Origin: Paenibacillus pini JCM 16418
GTDB taxonomy: Bacteria > Bacillota > Bacilli > Paenibacillales > Paenibacillaceae
Direction of reading: 5' to 3'
NCBI RefSeq assembly: GCF_000576305.1
Contig: NZ_BAVZ01000006.1
Span: 124,001 to 188,000, forward strand
DNA length: 64,000 bases
Position numbers and translations under genes: made by a program. A model generated the notes under the pieces. The model ran no database searches and was not told where the DNA came from. It was given only the letters and a program-made list of their open reading frames with translations. Of this stretch, positions 46,805-56,110 are shown one piece after another (the first letter of the stretch is position 1; each line of letters begins with the position of its first letter).

Positions 46805-47530
46805 ATGAGAATCAATATTGTAGTCCCTGTATTAAATGAAGAGTTTCGCATACAGAGGGGAATCGAACAAGCTGTACGTTATTTAGAAGACCATTTGCAG
46901 GATAAGTACCAAATAACGATTGTGGATAATGGTTCTACAGATAACACGGAGACAATAGCAAAGCATTTAGTAGAAGAACATAAACATATTTCTTATATGA
47001 AATTATCACAAAGAGGCGTTGGTTTAGCTTTAAGAGAAGCTGTAAAATTGAATGAATGCGAAATTATTGGATATATGGATGTCGATTTATCAACGGATTT
47101 GCAGCATATTAAACAGGTCTACGATTTATTTGAGAACCATGAGAACACCAAAATTGTGAATGGCTCAAGAATCAAGCAGCATTCAAACGTTAAGAATAGA
47201 AAACTAATTAGGGAAATTACTTCTAGAGGGTTAAATTTAATTCTTAAAATATTGCTCGGTGTTAAATTTACTGATGCGATGTGCGGATTTAAATTTTTTA
47301 ATAGGAATGTCATTGAGGATCTAATTGATAAGAGCAGTGACAATCATGGCTGGTTCTATTGTGCTGAATTGTTGGTGAGAGCAGAATGGGAAGGCATTGA
47401 GATACAAGAGATCGCTGTGAATTGGGATGATGATCCTAACTCTAAAGTGAAGATTATGAAGTTAGTAATCACATATATGAAGGAAATTATGAAGCTTCGC
47501 AAAGAAAAAGGGGAGAGTCATACCGCATGA
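46805..47530 (+). CDS. glycosyltransferase family 2 (dolichyl-phosphate mannose synthase-like)
   Basis: A 241-residue GT-A transferase without membrane helices. INIVVPVLNEEFRI opens the nucleotide-sugar domain, VDNGSTDNTE follows, and GYMDVDLSTD carries the DxD metal motif. AMCGFKFFNR is typical of the DPM1-like group that loads sugar onto a lipid phosphate. AGGAGG is seven bases upstream. It overlaps the next gene by four bases and opens the exopolysaccharide operon. Confidence 0.9.
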   Translation: MRINIVVPVLNEEFRIQRGIEQAVRYLEDHLQDKYQITIVDNGSTDNTETIAKHLVEEHKHISYMKLSQRGVGLALREAVKLNECEIIGYMDVDLSTDLQHIKQVYDLFENHENTKIVNGSRIKQHSNVKNRKLIREITSRGLNLILKILLGVKFTDAMCGFKFFNRNVIEDLIDKSSDNHGWFYCAELLVRAEWEGIEIQEIAVNWDDDPNSKVKIMKLVITYMKEIMKLRKEKGESHTA

Positions 47531-48432
47531 AGGTTGCCTTGATTGGATATGGTTACTGGGGCAAGATTATCAGAAGGTATATTGAGCGGAGTGAGGCTCT
47601 CCAGCTTGAGCTCATATATGATAGGCATCCACAAGAAGATAAAATATTTACGAATCATATGAACCATATTCTCTTAAATAACGAAATAGAGTTGGTATTC
47701 ATATGCACGCCTACCCATACGCATTATGAGTACTGCAAGCTTTGCTTAACGAATCATAAACATGTCTTTTGCGAAAAGCCGTTAGTTACAGATTATAGTC
47801 AAGCTGTTGAATTAACTAGATTAGCTGAGTCCAATCAAAAAATTCTATATACTGATTATATTTATACGGTTTCAAAATCGATTCAATCGATGAAAACGTT
47901 TAAGGAACAAGTAGGGGATATTCTTGCTATAGAAGGACGAATTGAACAATTTGGCAACTTCTATAGGGATGAACATGTATACGAGATCATAGGAGTTCAT
48001 TTGATATCTGCTATTTTATATATTTTAGAGGGTTATGATCGTATTACACATGTGGATTTCACCGACATGGTTACCAATGAAGCGGGTTTCTGTAACATAG
48101 GAAACATACAGATGAACATAGACCATATATCGGTTGAAGTGCATTGCAATCTATTAGCCATACGTAAGGTTCGAACACTTCGATTGATCGGCAGTAAGGG
48201 CATGCTTCACTTTGATATGATGAGGAGTCCGAATGTAGAGCTTATTCGATTTGAGCAGGAAGAGCATGCCTATCGCATGATAGAGTCGAAGCAATGGACG
48301 TTTGATGAGATGAACAATGTAGAGTATGCCATTCAGGAATGTGTACAATTCATTCTGGATGGAAATGTGAATTCCAATCATGCACTGGCTCTGGAAGTTA
48401 CAAAGGTTATCCATGAAGGAAGATATATGTAA
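47527..48432 (+). CDS. Gfo/Idh/MocA family oxidoreductase
   Basis: A 301-residue NAD(P)-dependent sugar oxidoreductase. The Rossmann motif is VALIGYGYWGKIIRRYI; FICTPTHTHYEYCKLCLTNH and the EKP motif in VFCEKPLVTD are hallmarks of the family. The C-terminal half holds the sheet that binds the sugar. It overlaps the preceding GT2 gene by four bases. Inside a glycan operon it probably modifies a nucleotide sugar. The exact substrate is unknown. Confidence 0.9.
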   Translation: MKVALIGYGYWGKIIRRYIERSEALQLELIYDRHPQEDKIFTNHMNHILLNNEIELVFICTPTHTHYEYCKLCLTNHKHVFCEKPLVTDYSQAVELTRLAESNQKILYTDYIYTVSKSIQSMKTFKEQVGDILAIEGRIEQFGNFYRDEHVYEIIGVHLISAILYILEGYDRITHVDFTDMVTNEAGFCNIGNIQMNIDHISVEVHCNLLAIRKVRTLRLIGSKGMLHFDMMRSPNVELIRFEQEEHAYRMIESKQWTFDEMNNVEYAIQECVQFILDGNVNSNHALALEVTKVIHEGRYM

Positions 48433-48450
48433 GAAGAACGGGAGAGCATC

Positions 48451-49575
48451 ATGCATATCGTTGAACAATTTGATTATGTCATATTCGGTGCAGGCATTTA
48501 TGGTATGTTCGCAGCCAAACATCTCGCTGAACGAGAATTAAGCGTTGCATTAATTGAGCTTGATGAGAAGCCGCTACAGCGTGCTAGTTATATAAACCAA
48601 GCCCGCGTTCATAATGGGTATCACTACCCGCGAAGCGTTTCAACTGCATTGAAATCAGCGAAATATTATCAGCGGTTTAATGAGGAGTTTTCATTTGCGA
48701 TCAATGATCAATTTAAAAAAGTGTATGCTATTTCCTCGAATGATTCATTAACGAGCGCAGAGCACTTCTTTAAATTTTGTGAATATATTGATATTCCGAT
48801 TGAGGAAATCAACAGCAGGAAATATTTTAATCAGGGTACAGTTGAAGCAACTTTCGAGACAGTAGAGTACAGTTATGATGCAGGCCGAATTAGAGAACGG
48901 TACATGACTGAACTGGCTGAATATAAGAATGTTCATATGTATTTTGCTAAGGAATTACATGATGTGGAACAAGATGAGCAAAATTTCTTCTTATCCTTTG
49001 CAGACGGGTTCAAAATCATTACACCTAAAGTATTAAATGCTACATATGCCAGCATCAATCAACTGAATACGAAGTTTAATTTTGATCTATTTAATACGAA
49101 ATATGAGATCTGTGAGGTGATTCTCACTGAGGTTAGTAAGAAACTGCAGAATGTTGGGATCACCGTGATGGACGGCCCTTTTTTCTCCGTTATGCCATTT
49201 GGGATGACAGGAAATCATTCATTGACTTCAGTAGGACATACACCACATGAATCGGTTACAAATACATTGCCGAAGTTTAGCTGCCAGGAAGTGAACAGGG
49301 CGTGCACGCCAACCTTATTGCGAAACTGCAATTTATGTCCTGCTCAACCCTTTACAGCATGGACAAGCATGCATCAACTTGCTAAGAAATACCTTGTTCC
49401 TGAAATTGAGATTCAATATAAATCTTCATTATTTGCGGTAAAGGCTCTAATTAGTGCTTCAGAGTTAGATGATTCGAGACCAACCATTATCAAACAGTTT
49501 TCTGAGGAGCCCTCTTATATTTCGGTGTTCTCAGGTAAATTCAATACTATTTATGATTTGGAGGATGTACTGTGA
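48451..49575 (+). CDS. FAD-dependent oxidoreductase (DAO family)
   Basis: A 374-residue flavoprotein starting with the ADP-binding motif VIFGAGIYGMFAAKHLAERE and ELDEKPLQRASYINQARVHN, as in D-amino-acid oxidase-like enzymes. Relatives occur in polysaccharide clusters next to Gfo/Idh enzymes. It could oxidise a sugar or amino-sugar precursor; that is inference. It overlaps the next gene by four bases (GTGA). Confidence 0.86.
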   Translation: MHIVEQFDYVIFGAGIYGMFAAKHLAERELSVALIELDEKPLQRASYINQARVHNGYHYPRSVSTALKSAKYYQRFNEEFSFAINDQFKKVYAISSNDSLTSAEHFFKFCEYIDIPIEEINSRKYFNQGTVEATFETVEYSYDAGRIRERYMTELAEYKNVHMYFAKELHDVEQDEQNFFLSFADGFKIITPKVLNATYASINQLNTKFNFDLFNTKYEICEVILTEVSKKLQNVGITVMDGPFFSVMPFGMTGNHSLTSVGHTPHESVTNTLPKFSCQEVNRACTPTLLRNCNLCPAQPFTAWTSMHQLAKKYLVPEIEIQYKSSLFAVKALISASELDDSRPTIIKQFSEEPSYISVFSGKFNTIYDLEDVL

Positions 49576-50605
49576 AGGAACAAGTTTTTATTTCTGCGGC
49601 AGTATATGCGTACAATTGTGAGAGTAACATCATTCCATTTATCGAAAATTTAGATGCAACATTAAGCGGAATATATCAAGATTATGAAATTATTATCGTT
49701 AATGATTTCAGTAAAGATCAGACGCTCGCGAATGCAAGAATGGCTGCTGCTAAGGTATCGGGTGATTGCTCAATAATTAATTTATCCCGTAAGCATGGGA
49801 TTGAACATGCCATGATGGCTGGACTTAACAAGTCAATGGGTGATTTCGTATATGAGATTGAGTCAGTTATTGTGGATTATCCACTAGATATATTATCTAC
49901 ACTATATAGGACGGCCACGATAGGGAACTATGACATTGTCGCTGCTTCTTCCGATCGCACATCGCTTTACTCTAAGGTCTTTTATAAAATATTAAATAAA
50001 ATCTCTTATTTAGAAATGAGCCTGTCTACTGAATCTGCTAGAATTGTTAGTCGTAGAGCACTCAATGCGATGCTAAATTTAAAAGAAAAGGTGCGATATC
50101 GTAAAGCACTTTATGAATACACAGCTATGCCAAAGAGATTGTTTATTATGAGTCCGATAAAAGCATCCCTATTCCTAATCGAAAGATCAATCGTGAAAAT
50201 ATATCATTAGCGATTGATATCGTTGTGTCATTCTCTAATGGAGGGCTAAAACTGGCGCACTATTTGTCGGTTACCTTCTTCCTCTTCTCATTATTTATGG
50301 GAGGATATGCTTTATATAGTTATATATTTAGGGACTTCACCGTGCAGGGCTGGACCACACTAATGATTTTTGTCTCTATGGGATTTGCGGGATTGTTCTT
50401 TATTGTAGGGCTACTTGGCGAGTATATTTCAAGAATACTTATAGAAACTCAGAACAGACCGTTCTATAGTACAAAGACGGTGGAGTTGTATAAACCTAGC
50501 CGATCTCAGCTACAGAATGCTCAACATAACAATGACATACCTAAGAATGGGAAAACCGAAGGTCCGGAGGCTTTAACAACTTATGAGGTTGCCCATACTC
50601 GATAG
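49572..50605 (+). CDS. membrane glycosyltransferase family 2, GtrB/DPM-like (one frameshift)
   Basis: About 344 residues: a GT-A domain (FISAAVYAYNCESNIIPFIE, IIIVNDFSKDQTL, LSRKHGIEHAMMAGLNKSMG) followed by two transmembrane helices (LAHYLSVTFFLFSLFMGGYA and MIFVSMGFAGLFFIVGLLGE), the layout of GtrB-type polyprenyl-phosphate glycosyltransferases. The usual DxD is replaced by ESVIVDYP here. The break near 50121 (GG read as G) is repaired as YTGYAKEIVYYESDKSIPIP. Start GTG overlaps the previous stop. It may load sugar onto undecaprenyl phosphate for the membrane transferase downstream. Confidence 0.86.
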
Positions 50606-50641
50606 AATCTACGGTGATGTAAGGGAAGTGAGCGTAAATTG

Positions 50642-51753
50642 ATGAGAAAAAACATGGTTCTGTATATAAGCCTTGTGCTAGTCATATGCGTTGTGACAGC
50701 CTGCGAGAAAACACCAGCTAATGCATCATTAGAACCGAAAATTCTCTATGGAGATACCTTTTCGATGCAAGGAAAGCGAGAGAAATTACATCAATTTGTG
50801 ATCAAAAGCTTATCGGGACCAGACGGCGTATATACCAATTATCTTGATACCGACCAGTCCGCTGACGTTGCAACAGGGCATGAGATATTGAGTGAATCTG
50901 CTGGAATAATGATGCGCTATTATGCACTGACCAAGCAGAAGGAGGCCTTTGAGGCTGAGTGGGTACGTACGAAGAAGAACTTTAATCTGAACACTGGCTT
51001 TAGTTATCGATATAGCCTAAGCAGGGGAAGAAGTATCCCCTAAATGCGGCGGTAGATGATATGCGAATAATTCGCGCGCTTCATGAGGGAGCAGCTTCAT
51101 TTAAGGATTCTCGTTACACCAAGGAAGCAGATACCTTCGGCAGTCGCTTTTATCAATATAATGTTAAGAATGGGTACTTGTATGATTTCTATGATGAGAA
51201 TTATAAGATAACCAATTCCTTTGTTACATTATGTTATGTAAATCTACAGTCTCTACAAGAGCTTCCAATCTCATCTACGGAAGAGCAGCAGTTGATGAAG
51301 AATATGCAAGATATTATCCGTAATGGATATCTATCAGACGACTTTCCATTTTACGAGACAAGGTATCAGTATGATACTAAATCATACAGTTCAGATCATA
51401 TAAACACGGTAGAATCACTGCTTACCATATTAGAGCTAGCTGAAGTGCAGCAGCAGAATCCAGCCAGTATTCGTTACCTGAAGGAACAAGTGAAAGCAGG
51501 TACGTTATACGGCCAGTATACTAGGGATGGTAAGCCTACTAATGACATTCAATCGACAGCCATTTATGCTATTGCGGCTATGATTGGTTCAGAGCTTAAG
51601 GATAGATCACTGTATGAAGATAGCATTGGTCGAATGAATGAGTTTCAAGTAAAGGATGAATCGAGTGCATTTAAAGGCGGATTTGGTGATACCGCATCTA
51701 AGCAGGCCTATTCATTCGATAATCTAATGGCGTTGTTGGCTTACGCATACTAG
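50642..51753 (+). CDS. lipoprotein with GH8-like six-hairpin glycosidase domain, YdaJ-like (one frameshift)
   Basis: About 370 residues. A lipoprotein signal peptide ends in VVTAC-E, so the mature protein should be anchored by Cys. The rest is an alpha/alpha six-hairpin glycosidase-like domain (EILSESAGIMMRYYALTKQK, FSYRYSLSEGKKYPLNAAVD, DDMRIIRALHEG) close to family GH8, as in B. subtilis YdaJ. The break near 51023 (one G lost) separates YSLS from EGKKYPLN. The glycosidase may trim the polymer made by this operon. Start ATG 50642 is preferred over TTG 50639. Confidence 0.85.
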
Positions 51754-51791
51754 CGAAATTATAGAGATCAACCGGAAGGAAGGCATACAGA

Positions 51792-53285
51792 ATGGCAGGC
51801 ATCAGATCTACATTAAACATAAAAAATAGAATGATGTTCTTAAGCCGGTATGTATCGCCAGCGATGCTTGCTGCAAGTGGAATTCTAGTGATCACGATTA
51901 TTGCATTATTTGTACCTCCTTATATCGGAATGGCGGATAATGGTGACTATTATCGGATTCTATATAGTAATGGGGGTTATTTTAATACTCCAGACTACCT
52001 CAGTCATTACTTTGGATATTTCATCAAGGAATATGGGATTTTCCAATACTTTAATGAAAATAAAGATATGTTATTCTCATCCCAATCGCTATTTGTTAAA
52101 TTTAGTCTTTGGGTAAACAAGCTATTTGATCAGAAGGTCTTTGATATTCGGGTGCAAGGGGCTATTTTCACAGCATTGTACACCGTAGCTATGTATCTGC
52201 TCGTAGAGAGTATTACATGGAAGGCACCACGTAAATACGGATATCCCATTGCCATCATCGCTATTTTTATTTTTGGAGATACAGGGTATACAGCCTACTT
52301 CAATTCTCTTTTTAGTGAGAGTGTCGTACTCATTATGACGGTGTTTGTGTTTGCATCGGGGCTACTACTCTATCGAAAAAGATACAATGACTACGTACTG
52401 ATGTTCATATTCCTTATTAGTGGACTACTTTTAACGACAAGTAAGCAGCAGAATGCCCCGGTAGGTATTATTATCGCTGTCATGGGTGTCATTCTAGTAT
52501 TTGTTCGCAAGCAAAATACTTACCGATATATGATGGCATCCTCACTTATTCTTCTCATGATAGCGGGTGTAGGAACCTATGTCTTAATCCCACAAGACTT
52601 TGTGAATATTAATAAATATCATGCGATGACCCGGGGGATATTGATGCAGTCGGATGATCCCGAAGCAGCGCTGAAGCAATTTGATATTGATAAGCAGTAT
52701 GCTGTATTAAACCAAACGATTTATTTCGAGCCTTATATGACAGTTGATGTGGATTCAGAGATTTTGAAGGATAATTTTTATAATAAGTATGGCTTCGTTT
52801 CGATACTAAGCTACTATGTAACACATCCTTCACAGGCTGGTAAAATGCTTGATATCGCAGCTAAGAATGCCTTTACGATTCGGCCGCCAGCGATGGGGAA
52901 TTATGAGAAATCGGCAGGCAAGCCATTTGGGACGCAGACCAAATTCTTCTCCGGATACAGCTTAGCCAAACAAGCGCTTGCTCCAAAAACCTTCGGATTT
53001 ATTACCATCTGGAGCGTTCTCATCATTGGATTATATATGCCATCATTTATTGAAGCTGCAAAACGTAGGCAAATGAGACACATGGTACGTTTGCCCCTCA
53101 TTGTGATGATGATCTTCATGGGACTGTCGGGCATTCTGGTATCCATTATTGGAGCGGGAGACGCTGACTTATCCAAGCATGAATTTCTATTTACCGCGGC
53201 CTTTGACATGGTAACCTTCGTAGCAGTCGGTGATGCGATTCGCCATCGCTTATGGCAGAGCGAAGAAGATCAGGGTGGTGATTAG
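51792..53285 (+). CDS. polytopic membrane protein, probable GT-C glycosyltransferase (WsfD-like)
   Basis: A 497-residue membrane protein with about 10 transmembrane helices. MADNGDYYRIL in the first outer loop is an acidic motif where GT-C transferases using lipid-linked sugars carry a catalytic Asp, and it resembles WsfD-type hexose transferases of S-layer glycan clusters. A large outer loop follows around residues 255-370. It lies in the middle of the operon, between the YdaJ-like and DUF2334 genes, and touches the latter. Function is inferred from layout and position. Confidence 0.7.
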   Translation: MAGIRSTLNIKNRMMFLSRYVSPAMLAASGILVITIIALFVPPYIGMADNGDYYRILYSNGGYFNTPDYLSHYFGYFIKEYGIFQYFNENKDMLFSSQSLFVKFSLWVNKLFDQKVFDIRVQGAIFTALYTVAMYLLVESITWKAPRKYGYPIAIIAIFIFGDTGYTAYFNSLFSESVVLIMTVFVFASGLLLYRKRYNDYVLMFIFLISGLLLTTSKQQNAPVGIIIAVMGVILVFVRKQNTYRYMMASSLILLMIAGVGTYVLIPQDFVNINKYHAMTRGILMQSDDPEAALKQFDIDKQYAVLNQTIYFEPYMTVDVDSEILKDNFYNKYGFVSILSYYVTHPSQAGKMLDIAAKNAFTIRPPAMGNYEKSAGKPFGTQTKFFSGYSLAKQALAPKTFGFITIWSVLIIGLYMPSFIEAAKRRQMRHMVRLPLIVMMIFMGLSGILVSIIGAGDADLSKHEFLFTAAFDMVTFVAVGDAIRHRLWQSEEDQGGD

Positions 53286-54833
53286 ATGTTCAGACAAATG
53301 ATAGCAAGAGTCATCATGATGCTTCTAATTGTAGTGCTTGTCGTTCCGACTTCATGGGCGATGGCCGCAGAATCTGAACCGACGCATGTGTTGATAGTCT
53401 ATGATAGCTTGGCTAAGGGAACTTCGAAAGAAGGCAATGTTGAGGCTCTTCAACGATTGCTTGCATCCGATGGCGTAAGAGTAACCCTCTGTAGTTTGGA
53501 AACCTATCAGAAGGGTACTTTGCAGCAATACGAGAAGGTGGTCGGCGTATTTAATACTTCCGATTTAAAGATCTCTAGTACGGATTATCTCTCTGATTTC
53601 GCAAAATATGATGGGGACTATATGCATATCGGTGCCATGCTACCTGCTAAGGTTCAATCAAGCTTGGGAATTCGTCTACAGATGAGCGAAGGAGAAACCA
53701 TCCGGCTTCTGATGGGACAATTTATACAGGAGTCCATTCAAGTACAGCAATTGCCACGTATCATTGCAACGACGGGGCATACTTATGGCAACGTTACATC
53801 AACGAGTATGAACCATGCTACCCCATATGGAGTAAGAAATGATCGCTATGCTTACATTCCCTATTTTGAGAAGGGTAACCTTAGTGAATTGGCCTTATCT
53901 TATGTATTAAAGGATTGGTTTGCGATCAAGGGTGATCGTCATCAGTATATTGTTTTTAAAGACGTATATCCCTTTTCCGATCTGAAGCTGCTGGAGCATA
54001 TGGCCGATAGGCTCTATGATGCAGGTATTCCGTTTATGGTGAGTGTGAATCCAGTGCTTAGTAACACAGACTATCCAGCAATGAAAAGATATCTAGAGAC
54101 TCTAAAATATGTTCAATCGCGAAACGGCAGCATTCTAGTCAATGCTCCCTTTGTGGCTTCTCCCTTTAGTCATCTCAATCGTGATTTAGGGGCTCAGATG
54201 GAGACATTTATAGATGTTCTGGCAGATCATGGGCTGGCCCCTTTAGGCATTGGAGCAGAAATGTATTGGACCTATGATCAGCATTACATTGCAAAGGGGA
54301 TGAAGTTCTTCGACTCTGTAGTTGAATACCCGAATGAGAAGATCATGTATAAAGAACAAACCAATACATCGCAGCCCTTTGAGTCTTCTTTATATAGCTT
54401 GCAGCCTGATTTCTTAAAGCAGTATTTGTATAAAAAAAGCAAAGTTATTGATCCATTACCCATGGATACAGCTCTGGTATTTAAGTTCTTTGCAGATGAA
54501 AAGGAGCTAGATAGGGCGGTTCAGCAGCTAGCGGATAGCTGGGTAACATTCGCTGATTACAAATACGAACAGCACAACGTAGCAACGCAGAAGAATAAGA
54601 TTTCCTCAGATGGGGGATTTCTTCATATCAATGGTCAGGTCGTGGCCCTGAATGATGCGAAGAAGAGTGTAGACTCGAACTATACTTACAAGCAAGTAGA
54701 GAAGAAAAGCTTTGAGAAATGGTTCCATGTACAGGATCGAATTTTTATCGTAATTATATTATTTACGATCGTCGCCTTCGGTGTCCTCTTCATCTCAGGT
54801 TACAGGTTGTATAAGCGTAAATATTTCAAGTGA
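53286..54833 (+). CDS. DUF2334 protein, YdaL-like (polysaccharide deacetylase fold)
   Basis: A 515-residue protein with an N-terminal signal peptide (cleavage near AMA-AE), an extracellular DUF2334 domain, and one C-terminal membrane helix (about 485-505). DUF2334 is a polysaccharide-deacetylase-like TIM barrel: YIVFKDVYPFSDLKLLEHMA, GIPFMVSVNPVLSN and GSILVNAPFVA are visible. B. subtilis YdaL has the same plan. It may deacetylate the exported polymer. It starts directly after the previous stop codon, so translation is coupled. Confidence 0.88.
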   Translation: MFRQMIARVIMMLLIVVLVVPTSWAMAAESEPTHVLIVYDSLAKGTSKEGNVEALQRLLASDGVRVTLCSLETYQKGTLQQYEKVVGVFNTSDLKISSTDYLSDFAKYDGDYMHIGAMLPAKVQSSLGIRLQMSEGETIRLLMGQFIQESIQVQQLPRIIATTGHTYGNVTSTSMNHATPYGVRNDRYAYIPYFEKGNLSELALSYVLKDWFAIKGDRHQYIVFKDVYPFSDLKLLEHMADRLYDAGIPFMVSVNPVLSNTDYPAMKRYLETLKYVQSRNGSILVNAPFVASPFSHLNRDLGAQMETFIDVLADHGLAPLGIGAEMYWTYDQHYIAKGMKFFDSVVEYPNEKIMYKEQTNTSQPFESSLYSLQPDFLKQYLYKKSKVIDPLPMDTALVFKFFADEKELDRAVQQLADSWVTFADYKYEQHNVATQKNKISSDGGFLHINGQVVALNDAKKSVDSNYTYKQVEKKSFEKWFHVQDRIFIVIILFTIVAFGVLFISGYRLYKRKYFK

Positions 54834-54843
54834 GGAGACAATC

Positions 54844-56094
54844 ATGACAGTCGCAGATATTCTGATGTTAATCGCGGTTATATGTATCTGGTCGCTTCTA
54901 CTGGTAAATGTAGTTCTTATCATAGCGGGCTATCTATATTACGTGGAGAGCGAAGGTAAGGAAGTACCCGCAATCGAAGGAGAGGCGCCATTTGTCTCCA
55001 TAATGGTACCGGCGCATAACGAGGGGATGGTTATAACCCAGACTGTAGAGTCGTTATTGAAGCTGGATTACCCGCATGACCGATATGAGATTATTGTGAT
55101 TAATGACAATTCTTCTGATGATAGCAGTGTGCTGCTAGGTCAGGTACAGAATAGATATCCCGGTCGTAATTTAATCGTAATTAATACGGATTCGATCACG
55201 GGAGGAAAAGGGAAGTCGAATGCGTTAAACATCGGTTTTGAACAGAGCCGAGGAGAGTTAATTGCCATTTATGATGCAGATAATACGCCAGAGAAGAAAG
55301 CTCTACGTTATCTAGTAGGGGAAATTATGAATGATAAGTCTCTCGGAGCGGTTATTGGTAAATTCCGAACTCGAAATCGTAATGCGGGCTTGTTAACGAG
55401 ATTTATTAATATTGAAACCTTATCGTTCCAGTGGATGGCGCAAGCGGGCCGATGGAAATTGTTTAAGCTATGTACGATTCCTGGTACCAACTTCATTATG
55501 AGGCGTGAAATCGTTGAACAAATTGGTGGCTGGGATGTGAAGGCCATTGCAGAGGACACCGAAATCAGCTTTCGCATCTATATGATGGGCTACCGGATTA
55601 AATTTCAGCCCAAAGCGGTTACGTGGGAGCAGGAGCCGCAGACGCTTAAGGTATGGTTTAAGCAAAGAACACGCTGGGCGAAGGGTAATATTTATGTCAT
55701 CGTGAAGAACGTCCCCTTACTATTTGATCGTTCAGCGAAAAGGATTCACTTTGATATCATTTATTTCTTATCCATCTATTTTCTCTTGTTGACCTCTCTA
55801 GTGATGTCAGACCTACTTCTTATTCTGCATGCACTAGGTTACGTACATACCACCATAGCCGGCTTTAGCCTATTCTTGTGGGTGCTGGCCATTATTCTGT
55901 TTATCTTAGGAACCTTCATTACACTTATTACGGAGAAAGGCGAAATGAGGTTCTCTAATCTATGGATTATCATGCTGATGTATATTTCGTACTGTCAATT
56001 ATGGATGGTCGTAGCTGCCTATGGACTATACAACTATGTTAAAGACGTAATCTTCAAACGGGAAGCGAAATGGTATAAAACGGAACGTTATTAA
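54844..56094 (+). CDS. processive glycosyltransferase family 2, YdaM/BcsA-like
   Basis: A 416-residue membrane glycosyltransferase of the cellulose/hyaluronan/PNAG synthase type. One N-terminal helix, then the GT-A domain with FVSIMVPAHNEGMV, VINDNSSDDS, IYDADNTPEKKALR (DxD), AIAEDTE and the processivity motif QRTRW, then four C-terminal helices forming the channel. Unlike BcsA there is no PilZ domain, so c-di-GMP cannot bind here directly. The ATG at 54844 follows GAGGAG. With the YdaN/BcsB-like and YdaK-like proteins it should form the polymerase and export complex. Confidence 0.92.
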   Translation: MTVADILMLIAVICIWSLLLVNVVLIIAGYLYYVESEGKEVPAIEGEAPFVSIMVPAHNEGMVITQTVESLLKLDYPHDRYEIIVINDNSSDDSSVLLGQVQNRYPGRNLIVINTDSITGGKGKSNALNIGFEQSRGELIAIYDADNTPEKKALRYLVGEIMNDKSLGAVIGKFRTRNRNAGLLTRFINIETLSFQWMAQAGRWKLFKLCTIPGTNFIMRREIVEQIGGWDVKAIAEDTEISFRIYMMGYRIKFQPKAVTWEQEPQTLKVWFKQRTRWAKGNIYVIVKNVPLLFDRSAKRIHFDIIYFLSIYFLLLTSLVMSDLLLILHALGYVHTTIAGFSLFLWVLAIILFILGTFITLITEKGEMRFSNLWIIMLMYISYCQLWMVVAAYGLYNYVKDVIFKREAKWYKTERY

Positions 56095-56110
56095 GATTGG
56101 GGAGAAGAAA

